Of a stretch of DNA of 64,000 nucleotides, positions 34,275 through 43,950 are shown piece after piece. Position 1 is the first letter of the stretch, and every line of letters starts with the position of its first letter. The position numbers were made by a program, and so were the translations under genes. The stretch spans positions 188,147 to 252,146 of the forward strand of contig NZ_LMSJ01000023.1 of assembly GCF_001428105.1 (NCBI RefSeq). Direction: 5' to 3'. The notes beneath the pieces are model-generated. The model searched no databases and had not been told where the DNA came from. It saw only the letters and a program-made list of their open reading frames with translations. This DNA comes from Paenibacillus sp. Soil766. GTDB taxonomy: Bacteria; Bacillota; Bacilli; Paenibacillales; NBRC-103111.

Positions 34275-35078
34275 TTATGATCTTTCCGCCAAAATTAAGC
34301 CCGCTGTTTCCTCAATCGCTTTCTCGCTCACATCAATAACCGAACAACCCAATTCACGATACAGTTTCATGGCAAAAGCTAATTCTTCCTCTACACGCTC
34401 TTTCGTCGCATATTTAGCCCCAAAAGGGAGACCAACGGCTTTCAGTCGTTCTGTACGAATACCAATCAGCTTATCCACACTCATCGTCAGTCCAACTAGC
34501 TTCTTCGGTTCTAATTCAAATAAAAGACTAGGCGGTTTAACCTCAGGGACTAAAGGGTAATTCGAGACCTTAAATCCTTTGTGTGCCAAATAAATGCTAA
34601 GCGGTGTCTTGGAGGTTCGCGACGGTCCCAGCAGTACGATGTGTGCCTGCTTCATTGTGCTAGGATCTTTGCCATCATCACTATTGACAGTAAATTCTAC
34701 CGCTTCAACTCTTTGATAATACTGTTCATCTAATTGATACAGCAGCCCGACTTTACGCTTAGGCGAATCCTTAAACGTATCAATAAAGGCTTGCATCATA
34801 GGTCCCATAATATCGATCGCGTTCACGTTCAATCGGATGGCTTCTTGCCTCATCATTTCTCTTAGTTCAGGCAATACAAGCGTGTAGGCGATAAATCCCT
34901 TCAGTCGTGAAGCTTCTTCTACGATCGCACGCACCTCATCTTCTGTTCGAATGGAACCATGTCGCTTAACGACAACCTGACTAGCATTAAACTGCCGAAT
35001 CGTTGCTTGAACAACCGTATTTGCTGTTTCTCCTACCGAATCCGAACATACGAAAATGGTATGCAGCTTCTCTCCCAT
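34275..35078 (-). CDS. yqfL: Kinase/pyrophosphorylase regulatory protein (DUF299, PDRP type)
   Basis: 267 residues, the normal length. The family (PEP synthase / pyruvate-phosphate dikinase regulatory proteins) carries out ADP-dependent phosphorylation and Pi-dependent dephosphorylation of its target. The P-loop-like GPSRTSKTPLSIYLA is at about 151-165, and the N-terminal FVCSDSVGETANTV is typical. In B. subtilis YqfL is encoded with CcpN and modulates its activity; the order ccpN then yqfL is kept here. AGGGGGAGTTTAC precedes the ATG, 16 bp after the ccpN stop. Confidence 0.93.
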   Translation of the reverse strand: MGEKLHTIFVCSDSVGETANTVVQATIRQFNASQVVVKRHGSIRTEDEVRAIVEEASRLKGFIAYTLVLPELREMMRQEAIRLNVNAIDIMGPMMQAFIDTFKDSPKRKVGLLYQLDEQYYQRVEAVEFTVNSDDGKDPSTMKQAHIVLLGPSRTSKTPLSIYLAHKGFKVSNYPLVPEVKPPSLLFELEPKKLVGLTMSVDKLIGIRTERLKAVGLPFGAKYATKERVEEELAFAMKLYRELGCSVIDVSEKAIEETAGLILAERS

Positions 35079-35094
35079 GTAAACTCCCCCTGAT

Positions 35095-35727
35095 TTACGT
35101 ACCCAGCGCTACATCCAGCAGCAATTTGGTCATTGTTGTTTTGGTAATTCTGCCTACGACTTCAAGCCCATCCCTGCCATCAATAGCTTTAACAACGGGT
35201 AAACTGTCAACTTCATGCTGAATCATCTTACGAGCTGCCTCTAACACGCTATCATCTGGCTTTACCGTAATAATGTTCGGTTGCCTGGTCATCACCAGCG
35301 AGACTGGCATAGCCGTTGCCGTTGCATGTCCTAATGTAACCTTCAGTAGATCCTTTCGTGAAACCACGCCTGCTAGTGCACCCTCTTGATTAACAATCAT
35401 CAAACTCCCTACATTCTCGAGAAAAAGTGTAACAACTGCATCGCTAACAGTAACTGTTTCCCGCAGTAACACTGGAATGCCCATCACGTCCTTCACCTTC
35501 ACGGACTCGATCATCTTACTAGGTGTATGGACATCATGTGCTGCTTTTCCGAGAAAATAGCCTACCTTTGGTTTGGCATCGATATGCCTTAACATCACTA
35601 AGACCGCTAAATCCGACCGAATGGTCGGCCGACTAACTCCCAATAGCTCTGCGATGCGTTCCCCAACAATTGGCGCATATTTGCCGACGAGATCAATTAT
35701 TTCTAATTGGCGAGCCGTAAGTTCGAT
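35095..35727 (-). CDS. ccpN: CcpN-type repressor (HTH plus two CBS domains) with AUC start
   Basis: 210 residues. CcpN represses gluconeogenic genes (gapB, pckA in B. subtilis) when glucose is present. The N-terminal helix-turn-helix reads IELTARQLEIIDLVGKYAPI and then VGERIAELLGVSRPTIRSDL; two CBS domains follow (about 80-210). The DNA is intact through the HTH, but from the preceding in-frame stop (TAG) no ATG, GTG or TTG exists before the HTH: the codons are GAG GGA TAC ATC ATC GAA CTT ACG. Family members begin M-x-L-T-x-R-Q, which places the start at the second ATC (35725-35727), with GGAGGG (35735-35740) at ideal spacing. Automated calls would start at an internal TTG (35643) and lose half the HTH. 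Confidence 0.85.
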   Translation of the reverse strand: MELTARQLEIIDLVGKYAPIVGERIAELLGVSRPTIRSDLAVLVMLRHIDAKPKVGYFLGKAAHDVHTPSKMIESVKVKDVMGIPVLLRETVTVSDAVVTLFLENVGSLMIVNQEGALAGVVSRKDLLKVTLGHATATAMPVSLVMTRQPNIITVKPDDSVLEAARKMIQHEVDSLPVVKAIDGRDGLEVVGRITKTTMTKLLLDVALGT

Positions 35728-35734
35728 GATGTAT

Positions 35735-35740
35735 CCCTCC
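35735..35740 (-). promoter_or_regulatory. Ribosome binding site supporting AUC start of ccpN
   Basis: GGAGGG on the minus strand, seven bases before the second of two ATC codons. It is the only strong binding site in the region. Confidence 0.7.
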
Positions 35741-35952
35741 TAAAGCATTGAAACACAGCTATATAGTATGTTCTATTTATTATATATTGTACATTATATA
35801 GCATTTTTCTAAAATTTAAAGATGTTTATTGCCTATAAAAGAAATATTTATCACCTAGTTCTTATTTGAGATAAAAAAAGAGAGTCCCCCAAAGCCATGT
35901 AAATGGCCGAGACACTCCCTCAAAGTCTGTATGTTCCTGTGTGAAGGTAACT

Positions 35953-35980
35953 GTGAAAGATGCATAAGAGCATCTTTCAC
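35953..35980. repeat. Perfect hairpin downstream of EamA gene
   Basis: GTGAAAGATGC-ataaga-GCATCTTTCAC, eleven-base perfect arms. No T tract follows on either strand, so it may be a terminator of minor strength, a processing site or a protein-binding site. Confidence 0.7.
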
Positions 35981-36022
35981 CATTTACACACCTGTATTTG
36001 TTCATTCAGCATAGCACTTGAT

Positions 36023-36937
36023 TCATTTTGATAAAGAGGGGCGAACTTGCTTCTTCATAGCCCTATTTGTTAAATACACACCTAATACGATGGAGAAGGC
36101 TCCCAACAGATGATATAGCTGGAGAGATTCCCCCGTAAACGAGGTTGCGAAGATGGCACTAAACAACGGTATGAAGTTGAGAAACCCTGCACATCGCTGA
36201 GGGCCGGCAAGCTCAATCGCTTTATTCCAGCTCAGGAAAGCTACGATGGACGCGAATATTCCCACATATAGTAATCCGCTCACTAAAGCAGGACTCCAGG
36301 ACATATCCGGTGCTTTGATGATCCATTCTATGGAGGCACTTGGAATTAATACTACAAGCGCAACAGTTACTTGCACCAGTAAAAATGGACTTGCAGGAAA
36401 GCGACCAGCCATTTTTTTCATACCTACTGAATATAAAGCCCAGCATAAGACGGCGATCAACATGTACATATCACCTTGATTGACGGATAACCGGAGAAGC
36501 GCAGACAAATCCCCTTGACTAATAATCCAGCACACCCCTAGGATGGAAACGCCAATTCCGGGTAGTGCCCACCAGGCAAGTTTTTCCTTCATAACAGCCC
36601 AAGTGATGAGAACAACGAAAATAGGTGTCGCCGAGTTCATTAATGAGGCATTGATCGAGCCTGTGTATTGAACAGCAACATAAGTGAGAGAGTTAAATCC
36701 CGCTACTCCTGTCAGGGAGAGGAACAGCACCATTTTCCAATGCGCTAGAAATTCATGTTTAAGCTGCCAAGCTGCTATTCCATACAAGGGTAATAAACAC
36801 AAGAAGGCAATCCCCCAACGACCTGTTGCGAGTGTGATTGGAGGAATGTGTAAAACGAGTGACTTCCCCGCTACAAAGTTACCTCCCCAAATGCAAGTTG
36901 CTAGGATTAATAAGAAATACGGTGATCGTTTAAGCAT
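36023..36937 (-). CDS. EamA/DMT-family permease
   Basis: 304 residues with ten membrane helices. Motifs of the EamA/RhaT group: ATCIWGGNFVAGKSLV near the N-terminus, YTGSINASLMNSATPIFVVL at the end of the first repeat and VYLTNRAMKKQ at the C-terminus. The start is at ATG 36937 with GAAGGAGCACAGCA upstream. It exports or imports an unknown small metabolite. It is the second EamA protein in the window, only distantly similar to the one at 12954. Confidence 0.87.
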   Translation of the reverse strand: MLKRSPYFLLILATCIWGGNFVAGKSLVLHIPPITLATGRWGIAFLCLLPLYGIAAWQLKHEFLAHWKMVLFLSLTGVAGFNSLTYVAVQYTGSINASLMNSATPIFVVLITWAVMKEKLAWWALPGIGVSILGVCWIISQGDLSALLRLSVNQGDMYMLIAVLCWALYSVGMKKMAGRFPASPFLLVQVTVALVVLIPSASIEWIIKAPDMSWSPALVSGLLYVGIFASIVAFLSWNKAIELAGPQRCAGFLNFIPLFSAIFATSFTGESLQLYHLLGAFSIVLGVYLTNRAMKKQVRPSLSK

Positions 36938-37176
36938 TGCTGTGCTCCTTCGTTTCTTATGAAATATCTACTTGATGACAATCCTGTTGTGCTATTAAGT
37001 AGATCATACTTCCAGCCTGAATCTAGATATCCCCATAGTTGTTCGATACGCATACACTTGTCCAATCCTTAGGCATCAATAAGCTTACCATTTCACCACA
37101 AATTCTAACACCCTTCATCCAAATTCATCAATGGTAAATTAGTCGGATGTCATTATGGCAGGATTCGTCAAATCAC

Positions 37177-37707
37177 TTAGTCATCTTCGTCAAGAAATCG
37201 CACCTCACAGAAGCAGCCGAGGGGAATCATTTCTTGTAAATACAGCGCCATGCTTCCCTTCTCTTGTTCCGTCATACGCTTAAGCGCATCGAAATCAAAA
37301 TGTATGATGCTATTGATGACGTCATAGTGCTTAAATCGCAATCGCCCATAAGGAAATTGCCGATTGATTGCAGCAAGAATGCCATATTGATTTAAATTTG
37401 AGCGCAGCGCCGTTTGTGAAATATCCACAGGCACTTCTTGCAGCAGCGGCACTTTATCGGTCCTGACTGCACAATAAGCCTTTACTTGAAAAACCACATA
37501 CGGATATAAGTAAGCGTTTGCATATTTCTCAACACTCAGTGCATCCTGATTCGATAGTTGCAAATCTTCCGTCCATGCATAAATGGTCGCCTTATATTTA
37601 TCTGAAGTGTGAATTCGGATGTACCTTAAATGGGGAAAGCGAGTTTTCACACGCTGTTCCGATAGAAGCCGTGTTCCCACCAAGATCACCTCTTTCAATC
37701 CTGTCAT
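37177..37707 (-). CDS. Hypothetical protein
   Basis: 176 residues from ATG 37707; the binding site AAAGAGGTGATC lies inside this frame and would suit a GTG or TTG near 37680-37683, so the start is uncertain. The sequence is soluble, mixed helix and strand, aromatic-rich (YANAYLYPYVVFQVKAYC, FKHYDVINSIIHFDFDAL) and ends in acidic residues. I do not recognise the family and the neighbours give no hint. Confidence 0.65.
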   Translation of the reverse strand: MTGLKEVILVGTRLLSEQRVKTRFPHLRYIRIHTSDKYKATIYAWTEDLQLSNQDALSVEKYANAYLYPYVVFQVKAYCAVRTDKVPLLQEVPVDISQTALRSNLNQYGILAAINRQFPYGRLRFKHYDVINSIIHFDFDALKRMTEQEKGSMALYLQEMIPLGCFCEVRFLDEDD

Positions 37708-37837
37708 TGTGTTATTAGTATATGCATGAAAACAAAAAAAGCCATTCTTTTTTCTATTTGAAAACCAACTTGTCCTCATTCATATATATTCGAGATCTAG
37801 TCCTGTTATGTATACAAGCCAGTCCAGCATCGGAAAC

Positions 37838-37885
37838 GCAAAAAGCCGCCACTCAAAGTCAATCGACCTTGTGGGACAGCCCTGG
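37838..37885 (-). terminator. Probable terminator of the solute-binding protein gene
   Basis: On the minus strand an imperfect stem (GCTGTCCCACAAG with CTTTGAGTGGCGGC, including G-U pairs) is followed by TTTTTG. Confidence 0.5.
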
Positions 37886-37893
37886 TGCACAAT

Positions 37894-39444
37894 TTACAAG
37901 CCTTTCGCTTTCAAGAAAGCTTGCCATTGCTTCGTCGTTTCTGTATCAATCTTGTCTTGACCGGCCGCTTTCAACTTGTCGATGTATTTCTGCAGCTGAT
38001 CTGCCGGATCTACAGCACCGGTTTCAAGAGCAACTTGAAACTCGTTATCTACAGCGGTCACATTGGCAACCTCAGATTTGATAGTGTCTCTATTCACATC
38101 AAATCCGTAAGAAACAGGTACCATGGCGCTTTCGTTTAATTTGATCGTTTTATCCCATACATCAGTTGTCTGCGCACCTTTCAAGAAGGCGTTAAATTGG
38201 TTACCGAACACCCAATCCACATTCGGCGCATAACCGGAATCCTTGATTGGTTCAATATATTTGTCATCCTTCTTCGTATAATGATTGCCTTCCAACCCAT
38301 TCGAAATCAGATTATATAATACTTTATCTGTGTTAAGCAGGTTAATGAACATGAGGGCGCGTTCTGGGTTTTTGGATGTTTTGCTAATCACCTGCATAGC
38401 ACTCGCAACTCCTGTAAAGTAGGAGTCAGAGATTGGTACATACACAACCGCGTTGCCGCCGTTATTCGCCATTTCATCCACTTCGCCGCCTGGTTTCGTC
38501 GTAAACTCAAGGCTTACCGCCACTTTCCCCTTCTTCTTGAGATCCGTAATGTTTTTCAAAAGCGGGGCATCCTCATTGATATAGCCAGCTACTGACCATT
38601 TATGCATCGTCGTGAAGAAGTCCTTCTTATTCTGCAACTGTTGAATTTTCGTGATGGACGTGTACGTTTTGTCATCTTTCTTATAAGCAACCGCAAGACC
38701 ATCCGCTGCCACCAGATTCGGGTCCGTATAGAGGCCCCAAGAATTCTGAGCCATCCCGAAAGGAATAACGTCCTTTTCATTGTCCTTGATCGTTTTGAGG
38801 AAGGGCTCTAGGTCTTTATACGTCTTAATTGAATTAACATCCAGTTTATATTTATCCACGAATTGTTTTTGAATGACGAGACTTTTCGTCTTAGCAGCAA
38901 TTTGATAAACAGGGAAGCCGTAAACTTTGCCATCCGTCGCTTTCATATCCGGCCAGAATTTATCGGGAATATTCTTCCGAGCCTGTGCTGCATTTATGCT
39001 AATCATCGCATCTGTCAGCTCCAAGAGCGCACCTTTATCGATGTTCGGCTGATAGCTTAGCAGCCAATATTTCGAGCCCCAGGCCACATCGAAGGCTTCG
39101 CCAGAGGCCATAATCGTGTTCAATTTCGGATCATATTCATCAAAGGAAAGTGGCTTAAGGTCTACTGTCGCATTAATTTTGCTCTTCACATACTTATTAA
39201 CTTCTTCATTTACGAGAGCCTGATCTTTGCCAGGCGGATTACTTGGATAGTAAAAAGTCAATTTAACTTCAGGCAGTGTGCTAGGTTGCGGTGTTGCGGG
39301 TGCAGCACTTGTCGTGGTTGCGGGTGTTGTTGCGGCCGGTGATGACGTTTCACTTGCCGTGTCGGTCTTGCATCCAGCTAACACGGATATACTCAGAAGC
39401 ATAATGGCTGCACTGCTCAGGTACATTTTTTTTCCTCTTATCAA
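37894..39444 (-). CDS. Extracellular solute-binding lipoprotein of a glycan ABC importer
   Basis: 516 residues. The N-terminus (MYLSSAAIMLLSISVLAGC) is a lipoprotein signal with the lipid-carrying Cys at 25. A Thr/Pro/Ala/Ser-rich linker (about 30-55) leads into the type-I solute-binding fold, as in LplA/YtcQ-type proteins of Paenibacillus; the C-terminal LQKYIDKLKAAGQDKID is the usual end. A TTG at 39444 follows GGAGGTGTGAAGG; ATG 39426 with AGAGGA is an alternative. It works with the two permeases upstream; an oligosaccharide from plant cell walls is the probable ligand. The ATPase must come from elsewhere. Confidence 0.9.
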   Translation of the reverse strand: MIRGKKMYLSSAAIMLLSISVLAGCKTDTASETSSPAATTPATTTSAAPATPQPSTLPEVKLTFYYPSNPPGKDQALVNEEVNKYVKSKINATVDLKPLSFDEYDPKLNTIMASGEAFDVAWGSKYWLLSYQPNIDKGALLELTDAMISINAAQARKNIPDKFWPDMKATDGKVYGFPVYQIAAKTKSLVIQKQFVDKYKLDVNSIKTYKDLEPFLKTIKDNEKDVIPFGMAQNSWGLYTDPNLVAADGLAVAYKKDDKTYTSITKIQQLQNKKDFFTTMHKWSVAGYINEDAPLLKNITDLKKKGKVAVSLEFTTKPGGEVDEMANNGGNAVVYVPISDSYFTGVASAMQVISKTSKNPERALMFINLLNTDKVLYNLISNGLEGNHYTKKDDKYIEPIKDSGYAPNVDWVFGNQFNAFLKGAQTTDVWDKTIKLNESAMVPVSYGFDVNRDTIKSEVANVTAVDNEFQVALETGAVDPADQLQKYIDKLKAAGQDKIDTETTKQWQAFLKAKGL

Positions 39445-39522
39445 CCTTCACACCTCCATATGAAGTACCCCTAGTATCATCATAACATCGAACCTTTCAT
39501 ACAAACGCCCCCTCACCTCCTC

Positions 39523-40446
39523 TCAGCTTTTGAGTGAACCTACCGTGATTCCTTTCACGAAGTACTTTTGGAAAAAAGGGAACATGATCATCATTGGACC
39601 ACCCGCTACCAAGGCCATTGCCATCCGCACGGATAATGTAGGGAAGTTGGCGAATTGTAATTTACTCGCAGCCTCAGCTAGAGGCGAATTCGCCAGAAAT
39701 TCAATTTGCGATAGAATGCGAACTAGCAGCAATTGAAGTGGCACATATTTGTTATCATCGATAAATAACAAGGCATTAAACCAATCATTCCAATAGGCAA
39801 AAGAAATGAATAAACCGAGTGTCGCTAACGCCGGCGTAGAAAGCGGCAAAATAATACGATAAAAAATGCGAAGCTCACTAGAGCCATCGATTTTGGCAGA
39901 TTCGATAATTTCCATCGATATTTTATCGAGATAACTTTTCATAATAATAATATTAAAAGGATTCATGAGAAGTGGAATGATGAGTGCAAGGATCGAGTTT
40001 TTTAAATGCAGATATTGCGTCATTAGGATGTAGAACGGGATTGTGCCCCCATTAAACAACATGGTGAAGAAGATATAAAAGGTAAGCGGACGATGATAGC
40101 GAAAATCGCGTCGTGACATCGGATATGCTGTCAACGTTGTTAATAACAGGGATAACACGGTTCCAATAATCGTAATACCAATCGTGACCCCATACGATTT
40201 CAACCAAATTTCAGGCGATTTCAAGACGATTCGGTAAGCTTCAAAACTAAGCTCTTTCGGAATAAAACGATACCCGAATTGTATCAAGCTGTTCTCTGAT
40301 GACAGTGACACCGCAATCACAAGCACAAAAGGGATGATCATCAACACACAAATAACTGTAAAAAACACATGGATATACCACATCGATTCCGTTTTCGTTG
40401 GTTTAGCAATCGCAAGCTCCATTAAGCTCCTAGGCTCCTCCCTCAT
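39523..40446 (-). CDS. Carbohydrate ABC transporter permease (LplC/YtcP type)
   Basis: 307 residues, six membrane helices. The EAA loop that contacts the ATPase is ESAKIDGSSELRIFYRIILP (around 188-207). It ends FQKYFVKGITVGSLKS, the typical end of MalG-side permeases. The ATG overlaps the stop of the first permease gene (TAATG), so the two are translationally coupled. An ATG at 40422 is an alternative start. Forms the membrane channel with the 314-aa permease. Confidence 0.92.
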   Translation of the reverse strand: MREEPRSLMELAIAKPTKTESMWYIHVFFTVICVLMIIPFVLVIAVSLSSENSLIQFGYRFIPKELSFEAYRIVLKSPEIWLKSYGVTIGITIIGTVLSLLLTTLTAYPMSRRDFRYHRPLTFYIFFTMLFNGGTIPFYILMTQYLHLKNSILALIIPLLMNPFNIIIMKSYLDKISMEIIESAKIDGSSELRIFYRIILPLSTPALATLGLFISFAYWNDWFNALLFIDDNKYVPLQLLLVRILSQIEFLANSPLAEAASKLQFANFPTLSVRMAMALVAGGPMMIMFPFFQKYFVKGITVGSLKS

Positions 40447-41390
40447 TAGAATAATGCATTATCCCTATCGATTCGGCGCACCGCTGCATTAGCTGACACA
40501 ATGGTGATTAATCCCACCACAGATTGCAGAAAACCTACAGCTGCCCCGGAATTAATGTCGCCAAGTTTCGAGAGGGCACGATACACATACGTATCAATGA
40601 CATCTGTTGTCGCCAAATTGGCTCCAACATTATTCGGCACAAAGTAATGCAATCCGAAGTCACCACGGAAAATATTGCCTAAGCCTAGAATAAATACGAT
40701 GATAATCAATGGCTTCATGAGCGGCAATGTAATTCGTGAAATCATTTGAAAGCGTGATGCGCCATCTAGCTTAGCTGCCTCATAATATTCGGTGTTAATA
40801 CCGACGATCCCAGCGTAGTAGATCAATGTTGAGAAGCCAACACTTTTCCAAACGGCAACCACAGGCAGAATGAATAACCAAGGTGCCGTTTCAAGGTACC
40901 ATTTGTGCGGCGAAAGCCCGATGGTGTTCAGAAAGCTATTGAGGTAACCACTTTTATGCTCCAGGAAGCCGTACGTAATGTAACCGACCAATACAAGTGA
41001 AATGAAATATGGAAGAAATAGCGTGGTTTGATACACTTTCACCATGCGGCCGCTTACCTCATATAACAGAATAGAAAGGACTAGTGCTGCAAGCGTTCCG
41101 AGAAAGATATAAGTCATGTTGTATAACAAGGTGTTTCGAATAATGCGCCAGGCGTCTTGCGATTTGAAAATAAATTCGAAATTTTTGAAGCCGACCCATT
41201 TGCTACCTAGAATCCCTTGATCATACCTGAAATACTTGAAGGCTAAGATAAGGCCGATCATGGGCACATACTTTATGACCAGTTCAAACAAAATGCCTGG
41301 GATCGCAAGCAACAGCAGCTCTCGATTTTTCCGCAGATGTTTGAATTCTTGGAATAGCCTTCTTTTTATGTTGGGATGCGATTTCGTCAT
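40446..41390 (-). CDS. Carbohydrate ABC transporter permease (LplB/YteP type)
   Basis: 314 residues, six membrane helices. The N-terminal ELLLLAIPGILFELVIKYVP and the EAA loop EAAKLDGASRFQMISRITLP are diagnostic of MalF-side permeases of the LplB group. GGGAGGAGCACA precedes the ATG. First gene of the uptake operon, with a cre-like site about 40 bp upstream. Confidence 0.93.
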   Translation of the reverse strand: MTKSHPNIKRRLFQEFKHLRKNRELLLLAIPGILFELVIKYVPMIGLILAFKYFRYDQGILGSKWVGFKNFEFIFKSQDAWRIIRNTLLYNMTYIFLGTLAALVLSILLYEVSGRMVKVYQTTLFLPYFISLVLVGYITYGFLEHKSGYLNSFLNTIGLSPHKWYLETAPWLFILPVVAVWKSVGFSTLIYYAGIVGINTEYYEAAKLDGASRFQMISRITLPLMKPLIIIVFILGLGNIFRGDFGLHYFVPNNVGANLATTDVIDTYVYRALSKLGDINSGAAVGFLQSVVGLITIVSANAAVRRIDRDNALF

Positions 41391-41427
41391 TGTGCTCCTC
41401 CCTCCCTATTCGTATCTTGCCACAGGA

Positions 41428-41442
41428 TAAAGCGTTTACATA
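41428..41442 (-). promoter_or_regulatory. cre-like CcpA site upstream of the uptake operon
   Basis: Minus strand ATGTAAACGCTTTAT fits the cre consensus WTGNAANCGNWNNCW except for one position (A for the last C). Its position just before the permease operon fits catabolite repression of sugar uptake. Confidence 0.5.
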
Positions 41443-41516
41443 GCGTACGATGTTCGAAAATATGTAGAAAGCATATGTACAATGTGCGAATTACTCTCTT
41501 TTTACCATTTTAAAGC

Positions 41517-41562
41517 TAAAAACCACCCTTCCATGCACCAAATGGTGGAAGAAGTGGCGGTT
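41517..41562 (-). terminator. Terminator of the AraC-type sensor gene
   Basis: On the minus strand AACCGCCACTTC and TTCCACC fold back on GGTG, GGAAG and GTGGTT, then TTTTTAG. Confidence 0.7.
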
Positions 41563-41582
41563 AGTTGAACACATTTCCCCTG

Positions 41583-43919
41583 TTATGAAATGGATTTTTT
41601 CATGCGATATTCCTTCGGCGTACTGCAGAATTTGGCTTTGAATAATCGGAAAAAGTAACTCGGATTGGCGTAACCGCATTTTTCCATAATATCTAAGACC
41701 GAATGATCCCCATTCTCAAGAAGTTGCTGTGCATGCTTCAACCGAATCTCGTTGATGTACTCCGTGAGTGTAAGTTGATAGCTGTCTTTAAACAGTTTCC
41801 CCAGATAAGCGGAAGAGAGCTTGACCGTCGAAGCAATGGATTGTTGGCTCAAGTTGATATCCGCATATTTCTGATGAATTAGTTCCTTTACTGTTTCGAG
41901 GATCATGTCATTCCGTTCCACATTAGACGGCTTCTGACCCTCACAAATTTGAGAACATAAGGCTAATAATGCTACGTACATGTCTTCTAACGTTTCCTTC
42001 TCTTGTGGAATGTGATGAATATAATCCACATTGAAGCTCATCTTCGTTACGCGATTTTCCATAATCTCTACGACGGTATATTTGATTACCCATGTTAAAT
42101 TGGTAACGGCGCGTTGAATATCATGATAATGAAAGGTGGCAAAAAGGGAGAACGCTTTCTCCAGTTCGATCCCCGCTTCTGTCATTAAACCCTTCTTCAA
42201 GCTCTCGGACAGTTTCCTTTCGATGGCTTCAGGGATTGACACACGCTTATTCGCGTTGTTCTCTCTCACCATTTCACTCGTAATAATGGACTTGTAGCCG
42301 AAAATAAGGGTATATAAGCTATTCTGCATAGCTTGCGTATAGCCAAATGACAGTTGTGTCAATTGAGAGATGGGATCACTAAGACCACATGACAGGCTCA
42401 GATCGTAATAAGTCTCTATCGTATGCTGGATGCTCTGAATAATGGGAAGAATCCTATCGGTTTTCGCCGTAATAGGCGCGTCAATCAGCGATACAATAAG
42501 AATAATATGATCTCCCCATACCTCCACAGCCTCACAAGGGAATGCCTTGGACATCATTTCCTGCGCGATATTCGTGATAGCAAAGCTATGCATTTTCTTC
42601 ATCGCAAGAGCTGTATGATTCGCGTACGTTTGAAAATGATCCAAGCGTAGGACACCAACGATAATTTCGGCCGGGTACGCAATATTCAGCAGATGTTTGT
42701 CAATTAAGCTAATCATATCGTGTTGTGAGAACATCTGACTGTCTGTCATGAATTTACGAATGTAATATTTATTGACGATGTGCTCTGAGCTGATTTCCTG
42801 CAGGATATGAGACAATTTCAAATAATGCTCACTCATGGCGTGAAGCTCATCGCCCTCAGTTTTCCTCGTAGGTTCACCACGCAGATGCTGAAACCGAATT
42901 CGATGCAGCATATCTTCAATGGGATGATACAACTTGTAGGACAACCAGACTGATATGCCAATTGCAATCAATAGGAGAACGCCAGAAACAACTAATGATT
43001 TCACACGTGTCTGCGTGACTTCTGCCATCAATTGGTCATACGACTGCACATACAGAATCGTCCAATTCGGAATCGGATTTGCCATATAGGTAATCATGCT
43101 TTTCTCACCTTCAACATCCCCAATAACGAATCCGGAAGGTTCATTCGTTGCTTCCTTATGATTCCTAATGTAGGTATGAATGGTTTCCTGTGTTGCTTTA
43201 CTACTGAACGCATCTATGTTGTGAGAGGAATATAAGCGACCTTCCTGATCTGCCATCAGAACCTCACCTTGCGATCGGCTGCCTGTATCGTTCATCTTCT
43301 TCAAGCTATCGAAGACCCAATCGGACTTGATATACAGAACAACAGCGGATTCACCGCGTGAAAAAGACTTCAACGATTCGGTTACGACGAATGCGAAAGC
43401 ATCAATTTGACCATCCTCTTGTTCGAGACTGACAGGAATGAGCCTCGAAGTATCGTGCTGGTTGGTGGGATCGAGCAACCAATCGGTAATTTTCTTTTTG
43501 GTCACACCACCATCCAATAAGAAATTACTAGTCGTCCCGTAAATCTCATTTTGCGAATGATTATAGACCACCATAGAATGTAAGAAAGAGGAACTGTCCA
43601 TGATACTGGACATGCGTTGGTAGCTGCGGATTAAATCCATTTTGGGTAAGGTTTCATCGAACATCAACGGAATGAGCAAGTTATCTTTTAAAACAAAGTA
43701 GGATAAGTGCGTGATGATTTCGTTCATGTAAGAGAAATTGTATTGCATTTGTGTGAGAATTTTGAGATTCGAGTCTTCTTGCATCCGTTTAACTGATTTT
43801 TCCAGCAGATACGTGTTGGCAAATGAGGAAGCTAATAGGACAATAACCATCGCTAACATGATCGAGCTCAGTACGCGCTGCAAATATTTCTTGGATTTAT
43901 AGAAGCCAAATCCTTTCAT
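41583..43919 (-). CDS. Membrane-bound AraC-type regulator with extracellular sensor
   Basis: 778 residues from ATG 43919 (GAGGGGGCTTGGTACTT upstream; frame open to 43940). One membrane helix near residues 15-35 and a second near 305-325 flank an external Cache-like domain. The end has the AraC helix-turn-helix pair (INLSQQSIASTVKLSSAYLG, VLDIMEKCGYANPSYFFRLF). This is a one-protein sensor and regulator typical of Paenibacillus glycan loci, without a separate histidine kinase. It sits between the beta-helix enzyme and the transporter operon and probably controls both. The signal is probably an external oligosaccharide. Confidence 0.9.
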   Translation of the reverse strand: MKGFGFYKSKKYLQRVLSSIMLAMVIVLLASSFANTYLLEKSVKRMQEDSNLKILTQMQYNFSYMNEIITHLSYFVLKDNLLIPLMFDETLPKMDLIRSYQRMSSIMDSSSFLHSMVVYNHSQNEIYGTTSNFLLDGGVTKKKITDWLLDPTNQHDTSRLIPVSLEQEDGQIDAFAFVVTESLKSFSRGESAVVLYIKSDWVFDSLKKMNDTGSRSQGEVLMADQEGRLYSSHNIDAFSSKATQETIHTYIRNHKEATNEPSGFVIGDVEGEKSMITYMANPIPNWTILYVQSYDQLMAEVTQTRVKSLVVSGVLLLIAIGISVWLSYKLYHPIEDMLHRIRFQHLRGEPTRKTEGDELHAMSEHYLKLSHILQEISSEHIVNKYYIRKFMTDSQMFSQHDMISLIDKHLLNIAYPAEIIVGVLRLDHFQTYANHTALAMKKMHSFAITNIAQEMMSKAFPCEAVEVWGDHIILIVSLIDAPITAKTDRILPIIQSIQHTIETYYDLSLSCGLSDPISQLTQLSFGYTQAMQNSLYTLIFGYKSIITSEMVRENNANKRVSIPEAIERKLSESLKKGLMTEAGIELEKAFSLFATFHYHDIQRAVTNLTWVIKYTVVEIMENRVTKMSFNVDYIHHIPQEKETLEDMYVALLALCSQICEGQKPSNVERNDMILETVKELIHQKYADINLSQQSIASTVKLSSAYLGKLFKDSYQLTLTEYINEIRLKHAQQLLENGDHSVLDIMEKCGYANPSYFFRLFKAKFCSTPKEYRMKKSIS

Positions 43920-43950
43920 AAGTACCAAGCCCCCTCTCATTATGATGAAT

